Below are positions 35,215 through 43,530 of a DNA stretch of 64,000 bases, piece by piece. The DNA is from Bacteroidales bacterium UBA5349 (lineage in GTDB: Bacteria; Bacteroidota; Bacteroidia; Bacteroidales; Tenuifilaceae): positions 1 through 64,000 of the forward strand of contig DHQB01000015.1 of NCBI GenBank assembly GCA_002410065.1, given 5' to 3'. Both the position numbers and the translations under genes were made by a program. The notes beneath the pieces were generated by a model, which worked only from the letters and a program-made list of their open reading frames with translations, searched no databases and was not told the DNA's origin. Numbering within the stretch: position 1 is the first letter of the stretch; the number at the start of each line of letters is the position of its first letter.

Positions 35215-38031
35215 CTATGATATGTTGGAGAAGTCGATACTCATTAAGAACTCTGTGAGATTTTCATCATGGTTAAGATTTAGTTTTTTTCTTAACCTAT
35301 AGCGACCAATTTCAACGGCTCTGGTTGAGTTGTTTAGCAAACGGGCAATTTCTTTTGAAGAGAAATTCATCTTTAAGTAGGAGCAAAGTCGTAAATCGTT
35401 GGTAGTAAGGTCAGGGTATTTATCCAGAAGTTTCTTAAAGTAGCCTTGTTCTGAGAGTTTAAGACTTTTCATGGCATTCATCCACTCCTCAGTTTGCGTT
35501 TCAAGTCCCTCGTTTAAAATATTCTCCATACTCCTTAAATTCTTTATGGGGTATTTGGATGAATTGTCCTTAATAATGTTGACCTCCTTTTGAAGTTTGG
35601 TTAGAATCTCGTTCTTACTTATTAAATATCTGATGGTGAGCATTAGCTCATAGTTCTTAAAGTCGAGTTCCTTTTCGAGTGAGCTATGCTTGAGTTCCAT
35701 CTCCAAACGCTCTTTTTGGCGAATCATTTTATACTTAATGTATAGCATTATTAACCAAACAATTAACATTAAAATAACTGCGTAGCTACCTAGTGCAATG
35801 TTTGAGTAATACCAGGGTTTTTTAACCTGAAATGGAATTTGAATTATTGAGCCGTCTGGTCCCTGAACCTCAACGGTGTAATTGCCGTAAATAAGCCCCA
35901 GATAGGTGAAATGATTGTTATGAGTATTTTGCCAGTTACTTTCAAGTTCCTTAACTCGGTAAAGGAATTGCTTGTTGGGATAATCAAAGGAATAAGGGGC
36001 AATAAAGCTAATGGTTACATTATTCATGTTCGATTTAGTGCTCAGATCTTCAAAATTCTTGTAATAAGCTATCTCCTCATCCTTTTTGCCAAAAAAAACC
36101 ACCTTTTCAAGTTCAAGGCCTGCAATTCGTTGTTGGTTTTTATGGGTTACAAGATTGTAGGTATCGAAACTATCGGGAGTAGGAATAATCAGAGTGTTGC
36201 TATCAAGATTTGCGAGCTGAATGCTTCGTTGAGGCAAACTTATACTGTTAAGCTGTATTTCACATTTCTTAGTTGCCGTAAAATCCAGATTAATCTCGAA
36301 TAGTGCAAGTTTATCATCCTTAATAAGCCAATACTCATTTTTTTGATAGTGCTGAATTTGATCAGCCCTTTTGAATTCGCCAAGATCTTTGGATAGTGAA
36401 TCAATTGGAACAATTTGATTCCTTACGTAATCATAAGTGTAAATATCCTGGGAGGTGGTGAAAACTACCCTGTTATTAATTTTGAACACTTTTATGTTAT
36501 GGCTCTCTCCATTAATACTTGGATAGAAATTAACCTTAAGCGCTTGCTTTAAATCATCTGAAACTTCGATTTTGTATAGACCCTTTTGGTGGTGCGATGC
36601 CCAAATATATCCAAGGTAATCTACTTCGAGGTAGCGTGTGGGCTCAATAAAATCCTCTAGTTTTGACAGGAATTGCCATTTCCCTTCTGCTGATTTATCA
36701 AGGACTATAATGCCTGTGTACGTTCCACCAATCATGTAGTTTCCATAAGGCTTAAAGGTCCACCCTCCGGTTACAGAGGAAATTAGTTTAAACGTTTCGC
36801 CGTTTACCAAGTATGTTCCCTCGTTATGGCCACATAATATTTGGTTATCATACTCCTCAAGGGACCAAACCTGACCTTGGCTTTTGGGGATTAGCCTTAA
36901 GTTTGTAAAATGATAAAACTGCCCCTTTTTAATAATATCACCCAGAAAAAGACCATGGTTTGTTCCGATATATAGCTGATCATCCTTTTTTAGCAAGGCA
37001 TAAATTGTCCCCAATGACGCGTTCCTACTCTTATAGTGGGTGTAAGGCGATAGCAGATCGATGTAGTTTACTCCCTCATCAAGTCCAACCCACAGTCCTG
37101 CTTCTTTGTCGGCATAAAGGGAAAGAATGGTGTTATTCTTGAGCCCGTTATGGGTACTGTAACTTCGGAGTATTTCACCCTTTTTATTGGTAATGATCAA
37201 TCCGTTTAGGATGCTCCCAAAGGCGTATGTAGAGTCGTTTAGCTGTTTAGCTGCATTGCATATATTGCTTTTTAAGAAAGTGTTAGCATCAGAATCGAAG
37301 TATTTGAAATTTTGTCCATCATAATTATACACCCCATAGTTATCAGTGCAAACAAGCCATTGATTAGCACCATACGGAATAATTGCGTGAACCTTTTTGT
37401 TTGAAAAAACATCACTATGCTCGATATATGTAAATTCATTATTCTGAAACCAGAACAGGCCACTCTCAATTACTTGAACAACAAATTTATCTCTAATTTG
37501 ATGAAGAAAAAGCATGGCGTACGGAGCTTTTACTTTTTCAACCTGTCCGTTACTATAAACATATATTGAAGTAAACGACTGGAAATATACTTTCTCCTCA
37601 TCACAATAGATCTTCCAAATTTCATCGTTTTTTTCTATTGAGGTTAAATCAGAAATAGATGAGTACTCTAAAACACCTTTGCTGCTGTACTCCCAGAATC
37701 CAAATTCTTCGAAGGAACCAGTAAAAATTTGTTCACTGCTATTAACCGCCACTGAGCGTATGGGGAGTTTATCTTTTAGGGTATATTTTGTCCAGTTAAT
37801 ACCATTAAACTCAAATAAACCCTCAGAGTTTGCCATGTAAATCAGCTGATTATTGGGGTTCTGAGATATATTCCAATTCTGGTTTTTAAGATTAAAATCA
37901 TTAATAAGGTAAGGGATTAGCTCAGGAACTTTGGCTTCGGAAGCCAAATTAACTAAAAGCAATAATCCGAAAAGGGAGAATAGATGTATGAAGAGTTTAT
38001 AAATGATTTTTTTCATAAAACTTTTCAGCAT
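35215..38031 (-). CDS. One-component PUL regulator: beta-propeller sensor, Y_Y_Y domain, TM helix, LuxR-type HTH
   Basis: The 938-residue protein has an N-terminal signal/anchor (a second ATG at 38016 is equally good). A periplasmic propeller of two-component-regulator repeats follows (about 35-650; for example AGLWVGLDEGVNYIDL), then a Y_Y_Y domain (about 670-745; YRVKELESNWQNT), one TM helix (about 746-768), a coiled coil and a C-terminal LuxR-type HTH (about 870-935; SSKEIARLLNNSTRAVEIGRYRLRKKLNL). It has no histidine kinase or receiver domain, so it is not a hybrid two-component system but signals by direct membrane-tethered DNA binding. It precedes susC and probably controls the locus in response to a glucan fragment. 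Confidence 0.87.
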   Translation of the reverse strand: MLKSFMKKIIYKLFIHLFSLFGLLLLVNLASEAKVPELIPYLINDFNLKNQNWNISQNPNNQLIYMANSEGLFEFNGINWTKYTLKDKLPIRSVAVNSSEQIFTGSFEEFGFWEYSSKGVLEYSSISDLTSIEKNDEIWKIYCDEEKVYFQSFTSIYVYSNGQVEKVKAPYAMLFLHQIRDKFVVQVIESGLFWFQNNEFTYIEHSDVFSNKKVHAIIPYGANQWLVCTDNYGVYNYDGQNFKYFDSDANTFLKSNICNAAKQLNDSTYAFGSILNGLIITNKKGEILRSYSTHNGLKNNTILSLYADKEAGLWVGLDEGVNYIDLLSPYTHYKSRNASLGTIYALLKKDDQLYIGTNHGLFLGDIIKKGQFYHFTNLRLIPKSQGQVWSLEEYDNQILCGHNEGTYLVNGETFKLISSVTGGWTFKPYGNYMIGGTYTGIIVLDKSAEGKWQFLSKLEDFIEPTRYLEVDYLGYIWASHHQKGLYKIEVSDDLKQALKVNFYPSINGESHNIKVFKINNRVVFTTSQDIYTYDYVRNQIVPIDSLSKDLGEFKRADQIQHYQKNEYWLIKDDKLALFEINLDFTATKKCEIQLNSISLPQRSIQLANLDSNTLIIPTPDSFDTYNLVTHKNQQRIAGLELEKVVFFGKKDEEIAYYKNFEDLSTKSNMNNVTISFIAPYSFDYPNKQFLYRVKELESNWQNTHNNHFTYLGLIYGNYTVEVQGPDGSIIQIPFQVKKPWYYSNIALGSYAVILMLIVWLIMLYIKYKMIRQKERLEMELKHSSLEKELDFKNYELMLTIRYLISKNEILTKLQKEVNIIKDNSSKYPIKNLRSMENILNEGLETQTEEWMNAMKSLKLSEQGYFKKLLDKYPDLTTNDLRLCSYLKMNFSSKEIARLLNNSTRAVEIGRYRLRKKLNLNHDENLTEFLMSIDFSNIS

Positions 38032-38344
38032 ACTTTTTTATTTACTCTAAAAGTACGATGAATTTTTATAACAACAAGCACTGTACGCAAAAGACCACAC
38101 GGTTTTACTTATAACCAAAAGTCTTTAGTTCTGCTCGCACGTGAATGTTTTCCGTGAACATATTAAAAAAACATTTAGTAAGTGTTGTTTTTAGTGTTTG
38201 CTCCCAATTTAAGCGATGTCAATTCTATTGCAAAAACGTTCAGCGATTGCAGCAAATTTATTACATTGAATTATTTATAAAGTAGGGTGAAAAATAGCTG
38301 AACATACAAACTATACATCGCCAAAGGCAAGCCTAAAATTGAAG
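38032..38344. other. Intergenic region with a REP-like remnant
   Basis: This 313-base gap lies upstream of the regulator gene and after the ATP-grasp gene. At 38131-38158 it contains CTGCTCGCA and AATGTTTTCCGTG, related to the patch at 13621. A TAAATTTG on the minus strand (38253-38260) looks like a -7 element but lacks a -33 TTG at the right distance. I see no small ORF or terminator. Confidence 0.45.
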
Positions 38345-39502
38345 TTATAGTTTAATAAATTCTAGCAGGTTCTTCTTTAGCATTTTTTCTAACTCAACAA
38401 AGTTTTCCTCGCGTGTTTCGGCAAAAATAAAACCAAAAATAGGATACCTCTTAATATCCATCTTCCTAACCTCAAGCGGTTTTTCGAAGCACTTTAAAGC
38501 GCTTTCAAAATCGAAATCACTAATCGCGCTAGCATCAATATCTTTTGGCTTATCTAGTATTGTCATGCTATATACCTTGCCATCTTTATCTTTTAAAAGT
38601 GTATCCCAATCAGGTTTTTTCTGTTCAATAAAGTACTCATATGGATTTATGCCATAGGCATAGTAAGCGATATCGGTAGAACAAAAGCCTGCAAACCGCA
38701 TGGGGTTTACCTCTATTGGAACTATAGCGTCACCATTCACCCTTACCTCAACATGTATTGGTATATTTTTTATCTTAAGTATGGTGCCGACCTCTTCCAA
38801 AAATACCTGAAATCGATCTTTAAACTCATTAATTATGCTTTTTGATGTAAGGTAAAGCCTATCGTTCACATCTTCGGAGGAAGCAAAAACATGCTTTAAA
38901 ATATTAATAATAACAGGTTTTCCCTCACTATTGTAATAGGCATCAAAAGCGTATTCAGTCCCGTCAATATACTCCTCAATAATAAACTTACTGGTATCTA
39001 GCACCTCATTAGGGAACATGCTTTTTACCTCAATCATTTCTTTTTCAATAGCTTCAACGGTTGTTGGCCAGTCGTTGTTGGTATTAACCGTGTAAACCCC
39101 TATGCTTAAAAAGCCAACAGCAGGCTTAATAATAAAAGGTTTCCTAATTTCTTTAACGCTAAAAGTTCTTAGCTCCGTTAAATCAAGTTGCTTAAAGTAA
39201 AAAATGGGATACATCTTACGTATCATGTCCCGGAACAAGGCCTTATTTTTAAAAACATTAATATGTTGTGGTAATTCAGAGAAAGAAAGATTTTTAGCAA
39301 TCCACTCAATACTGTTTTCAGAGTTCAGGTAAAGAAGTTGGTTAGACTTGTAAGCCTCTATCATTTGCTCGTTGTCATACAGTAACTCACTGTTGTAATG
39401 TCCAGCACTTAAAGCAAACTCATTCTTTAGGAGTTTATACCTATTTTTAATGATAGTGTCTTTAAAGAGGTCAGATACGTAGGGTTTATCAATAATAAAC
39501 AT
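38345..39502 (-). CDS. ATP-grasp domain protein of unknown substrate
   Basis: In this 385-residue protein the ATP-grasp fold runs from about residue 90 to 310. It has RKPFIIKPAVGFLSIGVY, the Mg/ATP segment FIIEEYIDGTEYAFDAYY, HVEVRVNGD and IVPIEVNPMRFAGF, which ends with E-x-N-P-x-R/M as in biotin-carboxylase-like ligases. The C-terminal 80 residues are unassigned. It is flanked by gaps of 313 and 186 bases and so seems to be a single gene. It could join an amino acid to another small molecule; nothing nearby says which. It is not closely similar to the ATP-grasp protein encoded at 5897-6943. Confidence 0.78.
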   Translation of the reverse strand: MFIIDKPYVSDLFKDTIIKNRYKLLKNEFALSAGHYNSELLYDNEQMIEAYKSNQLLYLNSENSIEWIAKNLSFSELPQHINVFKNKALFRDMIRKMYPIFYFKQLDLTELRTFSVKEIRKPFIIKPAVGFLSIGVYTVNTNNDWPTTVEAIEKEMIEVKSMFPNEVLDTSKFIIEEYIDGTEYAFDAYYNSEGKPVIINILKHVFASSEDVNDRLYLTSKSIINEFKDRFQVFLEEVGTILKIKNIPIHVEVRVNGDAIVPIEVNPMRFAGFCSTDIAYYAYGINPYEYFIEQKKPDWDTLLKDKDGKVYSMTILDKPKDIDASAISDFDFESALKCFEKPLEVRKMDIKRYPIFGFIFAETREENFVELEKMLKKNLLEFIKL

Positions 39503-39649
39503 GAATTCAAAAGATATTTAGTAATTAAAGTGCCATATTATTTGCAGCAAAGCGTTAAGACAACACAAAGCTTAAAATGTTTAAAGTGTATTAAACATCC
39601 GAGGTAATAATTTTAAGAGAGCCTAATTAAAGGGAACTCGGGATTACTG

Positions 39650-39682
39650 TTTTGCTCACACGAGCGGACGTGTGCAACAACT
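39650..39682. repeat. REP-like hairpin after the PHP phosphatase gene
   Basis: On the minus strand CACACG pairs with CGTGTG around TCCGCT, and the stem extends through TTGC/GCAA after a two-base bulge. It lies just downstream of the stop codon at 39689. Its GC-rich core (CACACGAGCGGACGTGTG) resembles the second hairpin at 177-199, so it may be another member of the same repeat family. It could also act as a terminator, though no U tract follows. Confidence 0.4.
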
Positions 39683-39688
39683 TGGGGG

Positions 39689-40465
39689 TTATATCTTAAC
39701 CATCTCCCTTTTACGCTTTGTAAACCTTGCAATTTCCTTATAACCAAGAGCCTTTAGCTCTGCAACGGCTTCATCAAAAAATTGACCAACGTTTTGCTCA
39801 ACGTGAGCATCAGAACCAAGGGTTACGGGCACTTTGTAATAAGCTAGTCGCTCAAGGAACGGAACCGAGGGGTAAAACTCATTGCAGGGTTTGGTCCTGC
39901 CGCTTGTATTTATCTCAACAACAACATCAGAACGTTTGAAAACCTGAGCAGTTTCGTCGTAAAGAACATCGAGCGCGAAAGAAGGGTAGTAAGCAAACTT
40001 TTTGGCTAGATCGCAGTGTCCAATAATATCGAATAGTTTCGATTTGGCCGACTGCTGAACCAACTTAAAATACTGGCGATAGAACCTATTTACATCCACT
40101 CTGTCAAACTCCATGGCATCGGTATCGAAGTTCCAATCATCAACAAAATGAATGGATCCGATAACGTAGTCAATTGGTAATTTTTCGATAACCTCTTGGA
40201 TCTGCCTCTCCATGCCAAAAAAGTAGTCCATCTCAACCCCAAACTTAACCTCAACGCCCTTTGTGTCGCCTGCCTGCACTGCCTGCACTCGGCTAATCAT
40301 TTCATCAATTCTGTCAACAGGCAAAGCCCAGCGTACTGGTTTTATGCTAATATGGTCGCTAAACCCTATCTCACTAATTCCCTGAAAAACTGCTGACGAG
40401 ATCATTTGCTCATGATCATCGCGACCATCAGATAGGAAAGTATGCATGTGGTAGTCTAAAAGCAT
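39689..40465 (-). CDS. PHP-domain phosphoesterase, histidinol-phosphatase-like
   Basis: The 258-residue protein has the PHP metal-binding motifs in order: DYHMHTFLSDGRD, GFSDH, GVEMDYF, IGSIHFVDDW, IGHCDLAKKF, EINTSGR and TLGSDAHVEQNVG. This order and length fit the HisK type of histidinol-phosphate phosphatase. No other histidine gene is near, so the physiological substrate could be another sugar or amino-alcohol phosphate. A 276-base divergent gap separates it from the exonuclease gene. Confidence 0.8.
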   Translation of the reverse strand: MLLDYHMHTFLSDGRDDHEQMISSAVFQGISEIGFSDHISIKPVRWALPVDRIDEMISRVQAVQAGDTKGVEVKFGVEMDYFFGMERQIQEVIEKLPIDYVIGSIHFVDDWNFDTDAMEFDRVDVNRFYRQYFKLVQQSAKSKLFDIIGHCDLAKKFAYYPSFALDVLYDETAQVFKRSDVVVEINTSGRTKPCNEFYPSVPFLERLAYYKVPVTLGSDAHVEQNVGQFFDEAVAELKALGYKEIARFTKRKREMVKI

Positions 40466-40741
40466 ATGGGATGTTTTACCAATTAACAGCTTTGGCGTTT
40501 AATAGTTTTTTAAATACTTGTTTAAAGTTAGCAAAAATCCGGATTTTAATCGACTTGCCTTAACACTTATTATTCTAATGATAAAGGAGGTGTTGATTCA
40601 CCCGTATTGAATAAAAGATTAGGGGGTTTTTCCCCGATTGACAAATTTTTATACCTTTCCATCCTAAAAATTGGCAAAATGGTTATAAAGGCAAATCGGT
40701 TTTATTTCTAGTTTCAATCACTCTAACTATTATTTTATAAA

Positions 40742-41275
40742 ATGAATAGTAAGCCACTTTATGCCGTTATCGATGTAGAAACAACTGGGGGGAGTGCTCA
40801 AAACCATAGGATAACTGAGATTGCTATCTTCCTTTTTGATGGTGATTCAATAATTGATGAGTTTACAACGCTTGTGAACCCCGAGAGCTATATCCCATCA
40901 AATATTGTTGCCCTTACCGGCATTACCAACCAAATGGTTGCCAATGCTCCCAAGTTCTATCAGGTGGCTAAGCGCATTGTTGAGATAACTGAAGGTGCCC
41001 AATTTGTCGCCCATAATGCACCGTTCGATTATCGTTTTGTGCAGGCTGAATTTAAACGCTTAGGGTACGATTACAATCGCCAAACATTATGCACCGTTAG
41101 GCAATCGCGGAAGCATATTCCAGGATATAGCACCTATAGTTTGGGCCCGCTTTGTGCAAACTTGGGGATAAATATTATAGCAAGGCATAGGGCTGGTGGC
41201 GATGCACTTGCAACAGTATCTCTGTTAAAAATACTGTTAAGTATTGAGCCAGGCATAGGTAATAGTAACGATTAG
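40742..41275 (+). CDS. DnaQ-like 3'-5' exonuclease (DEDDh)
   Basis: The 177-residue protein is a single exonuclease domain. The three Exo motifs are VIDVETTGGSAQNHRITEIA (Asp/Glu pair), AHNAPFDYRF (Asp) and HRAGGDALAT (His and Asp). It resembles the epsilon-type proofreading domain encoded alone, as is common in this phylum. It acts on DNA 3' ends in the cytoplasm; whether it serves the replicative polymerase or repair is not shown. It converges with the flavodoxin/ferredoxin gene with an 18-base gap. Confidence 0.85.
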   Translation: MNSKPLYAVIDVETTGGSAQNHRITEIAIFLFDGDSIIDEFTTLVNPESYIPSNIVALTGITNQMVANAPKFYQVAKRIVEITEGAQFVAHNAPFDYRFVQAEFKRLGYDYNRQTLCTVRQSRKHIPGYSTYSLGPLCANLGINIIARHRAGGDALATVSLLKILLSIEPGIGNSND

Positions 41276-41293
41276 AGGAAGACTGAAAGGAAC

Positions 41294-42076
41294 TCAAATA
41301 AAAACTTCTATTTCTTTTCTTTCTTTAGCTATATCCTCCAGTTTTTTCATAAACTGAATAAATCCTTCATTTCTTATTGCCCTTGCATTTGTTGGACAAA
41401 CATTTATGCATCTTCCACAACCAATGCATATATCGCTATCTGTTAATCTAAAATTGATTTCATCAATAGCATTAACAGGGCAACTTTCTTTACATATTCC
41501 ACACTCTATGCACTTTTTATCCCCTGTGGGAATTTGATTTGATTTAAGAGGGCGATACGGGGAATGGCCTTTTATATATAAAACAGGAAGTTTCTCTATT
41601 GTTATTATGTTTTTAATTTTATCATTCACACGGTTTGCATAATCTAAAATTTTCAAATCATCCTTTTCGTCGGGTCTATTGGTCGCCACGTTTTTATTAT
41701 AACAATGCTCTGCTACCACTGCTGCACCAGAGATAACCTTCATACCTGATTTTATTAAATTGTCTTTTAGTTCAAGCAATGCATCACCATATTCTCTGTT
41801 ACCATAGCTAACTATGGCAATAGCCGGTGTGTTATTCCCTTTTATATTCTTAAATATCTCTTCTGATAATTTAGGTAATCTACCTGAATACACAGGAAAC
41901 CCAACTATTACTAACTCATCTTTACTGAAATTTCTTTCAACTTTTCTGCTTTCAATAGTATTTAAATCAATTTCTTGTATCTCGGAATTTCCTATGCCTT
42001 TTGCTGTTTTGGTTACTATTTTTTTTGTTGTGCCATTTGGCGAAAAATAGATTGATATAATTCTAGTTATAATCAT
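41294..42076 (-). CDS. EFR1-type protein: flavodoxin-like domain with two 4Fe-4S clusters
   Basis: The 260-residue protein has an N-terminal flavodoxin-like domain (YFSPNGTTKKIVTK, IVGFPVYSGRLP, VSYGNREYGDAL). The C-terminal ferredoxin domain carries two complete motifs, CIECGICKESCP and CIGCGRCINVCP, for two 4Fe-4S clusters. It should shuttle low-potential electrons in the cytoplasm. The partner enzyme is not encoded nearby. Confidence 0.85.
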   Translation of the reverse strand: MIITRIISIYFSPNGTTKKIVTKTAKGIGNSEIQEIDLNTIESRKVERNFSKDELVIVGFPVYSGRLPKLSEEIFKNIKGNNTPAIAIVSYGNREYGDALLELKDNLIKSGMKVISGAAVVAEHCYNKNVATNRPDEKDDLKILDYANRVNDKIKNIITIEKLPVLYIKGHSPYRPLKSNQIPTGDKKCIECGICKESCPVNAIDEINFRLTDSDICIGCGRCINVCPTNARAIRNEGFIQFMKKLEDIAKERKEIEVFI

Positions 42077-42163
42077 AATTCTATGTTAATAATTGAGTGA
42101 AATGAGGGGCAAAGGTAACTTTACGAAACAGAATAGGATTGACTTTTAGTGCGATAAGTTTAA

Positions 42164-43516
42164 TTACCTATTTATTCCCGGAATGGAAATACCCTCAAAC
42201 GTTCTATACATTTCAAGTGCATACACATCTGTCATCCCCGAAATAAAATCGATTGCCGACATTAGTTGGTGATACTTTGAGTCGTTTTTGTTAATATACT
42301 GGGAAGGGATAAGCTTAAGGACTTTTTTAGCGTAATCGTCGTTTTTACTTGTAAGTGCTGGGCAAATTTTATCCAAGAGAGTCCCAATTATCTTATGTCC
42401 GGCCAACTCAATTTCAACCACAGTACGGTGGTTGTAAATCTTATCAATGGATACTTTTTTAATGGTGTCTATTGCACCTTGGAGATGATTTGATAGCAAG
42501 CTAAATAGCGATTGCTCCATGTTGCCTTGCATTATGGCTTTATAGTTCTCTTTAAACTGAGTTGAGCATTCGGTAGTTAGTTTTCCTATGGCCATTGCCC
42601 TTAAAAAGGCAACCTTTTCGTTCTCATCATCAACCTCGGTAAGGGTTCTGTTAATCTTATCAAGCCATTTACTATCGGTTTCTAAGGAAAAAAGGCCAAG
42701 CAGAAGTTCTTCCACCTGTTTAAACGAAAGGATATTTAGCTTGTGGGCATCCTCAATGTCCATAATTTGGTAGCAAATATCATCGGCTGCTTCAACTAAA
42801 AAAACTAGCGGATGGCGAACAAATGTCAATGGTTTTTCTTCTTTGCGAAGCAATCCCAACTCTTGGGCAATATGGTTATACCAATCCTTCTCGGTTTGGA
42901 AAAAGCCCATTTTCTTTTTCCCTACTTTGGTTGATTCCCAAGGGTATTTAACGATGGATGATAGCACGGGATAACTTAGCCTAAAACCACCCTCACGCTT
43001 GCCCTCCATCTTTTGGCATAGTAACCTTAAAGCATTAGCGTTTCCCTCAAATCTAATTAAGTCGTGCCATTGTTCAGGGGTTAGTTCGTGTTCGTATAAT
43101 TGGGTGTTTTGCGTAAAATAGTTTCTAATGGCATCCTCACCGCTGTGACCAAATGGAGGGTTCCCCATATCGTGTGCAAGGCATGCGGAGGAAACTATGG
43201 TTGGAATTTGCTCAACAAGGTTAGCGCATTTCCCCTTGGTTTGCTGATTTATAAAGTTTACTACGTTATTCCCCAGGCTGCGGCCAACGCTAGCAACCTC
43301 AAGGCTATGGGTGAGCCGATTGTGTACAAATACACTGCCGGGTAATGGGAATACCTGTGTTTTATTCTGCAGTCTTCGGAATGCTGAGCTAAAGATAATT
43401 CTATCGTAATCTCTCTGAAAATCAGAGCGCGAATCACTTTGCTGGTTACTTGCCTCCTGTCCGTCAAAACGTTTAGGACAAAGTAATTTTCCCCAATCCA
43501 TTGATTCATTTTGCAT
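42164..43516 (-). CDS. dgt: Deoxyguanosinetriphosphate triphosphohydrolase
   Basis: I use the ATG at 43516 (450 residues), which has AAGGTG six bases upstream; ATG 43501 is an alternative and a GTG lies at 43525. The HD-type dNTPase features are clear: FRRLQNKTQVFPL, HNRLTHSLEVASVGR, ACLAHDMGNPPFGHSGEDAI and EAADDICYQIMDIEDAH. The enzyme splits dGTP (and often other dNTPs) into deoxynucleoside and triphosphate. It lies 14 bases after the stop of the Cache/GAF/PAS sensor gene, so the two are probably co-transcribed. Confidence 0.92.
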   Translation of the reverse strand: MQNESMDWGKLLCPKRFDGQEASNQQSDSRSDFQRDYDRIIFSSAFRRLQNKTQVFPLPGSVFVHNRLTHSLEVASVGRSLGNNVVNFINQQTKGKCANLVEQIPTIVSSACLAHDMGNPPFGHSGEDAIRNYFTQNTQLYEHELTPEQWHDLIRFEGNANALRLLCQKMEGKREGGFRLSYPVLSSIVKYPWESTKVGKKKMGFFQTEKDWYNHIAQELGLLRKEEKPLTFVRHPLVFLVEAADDICYQIMDIEDAHKLNILSFKQVEELLLGLFSLETDSKWLDKINRTLTEVDDENEKVAFLRAMAIGKLTTECSTQFKENYKAIMQGNMEQSLFSLLSNHLQGAIDTIKKVSIDKIYNHRTVVEIELAGHKIIGTLLDKICPALTSKNDDYAKKVLKLIPSQYINKNDSKYHQLMSAIDFISGMTDVYALEMYRTFEGISIPGINR

Positions 43517-43530
43517 CCTTTTCACCTTAC

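Noticed and set aside
35215..38031. Hybrid two-component system (HTCS) regulator
   Set aside because: The propeller and Y_Y_Y parts are alike, but there is no histidine kinase, receiver or AraC-type HTH; the HTH is LuxR-type.
38253..38260. TAAATTTG as promoter for the regulator gene
   Set aside because: No TTG is found 17-22 bases upstream and the leader would exceed 210 bases, so the match may be chance in AT-rich DNA.
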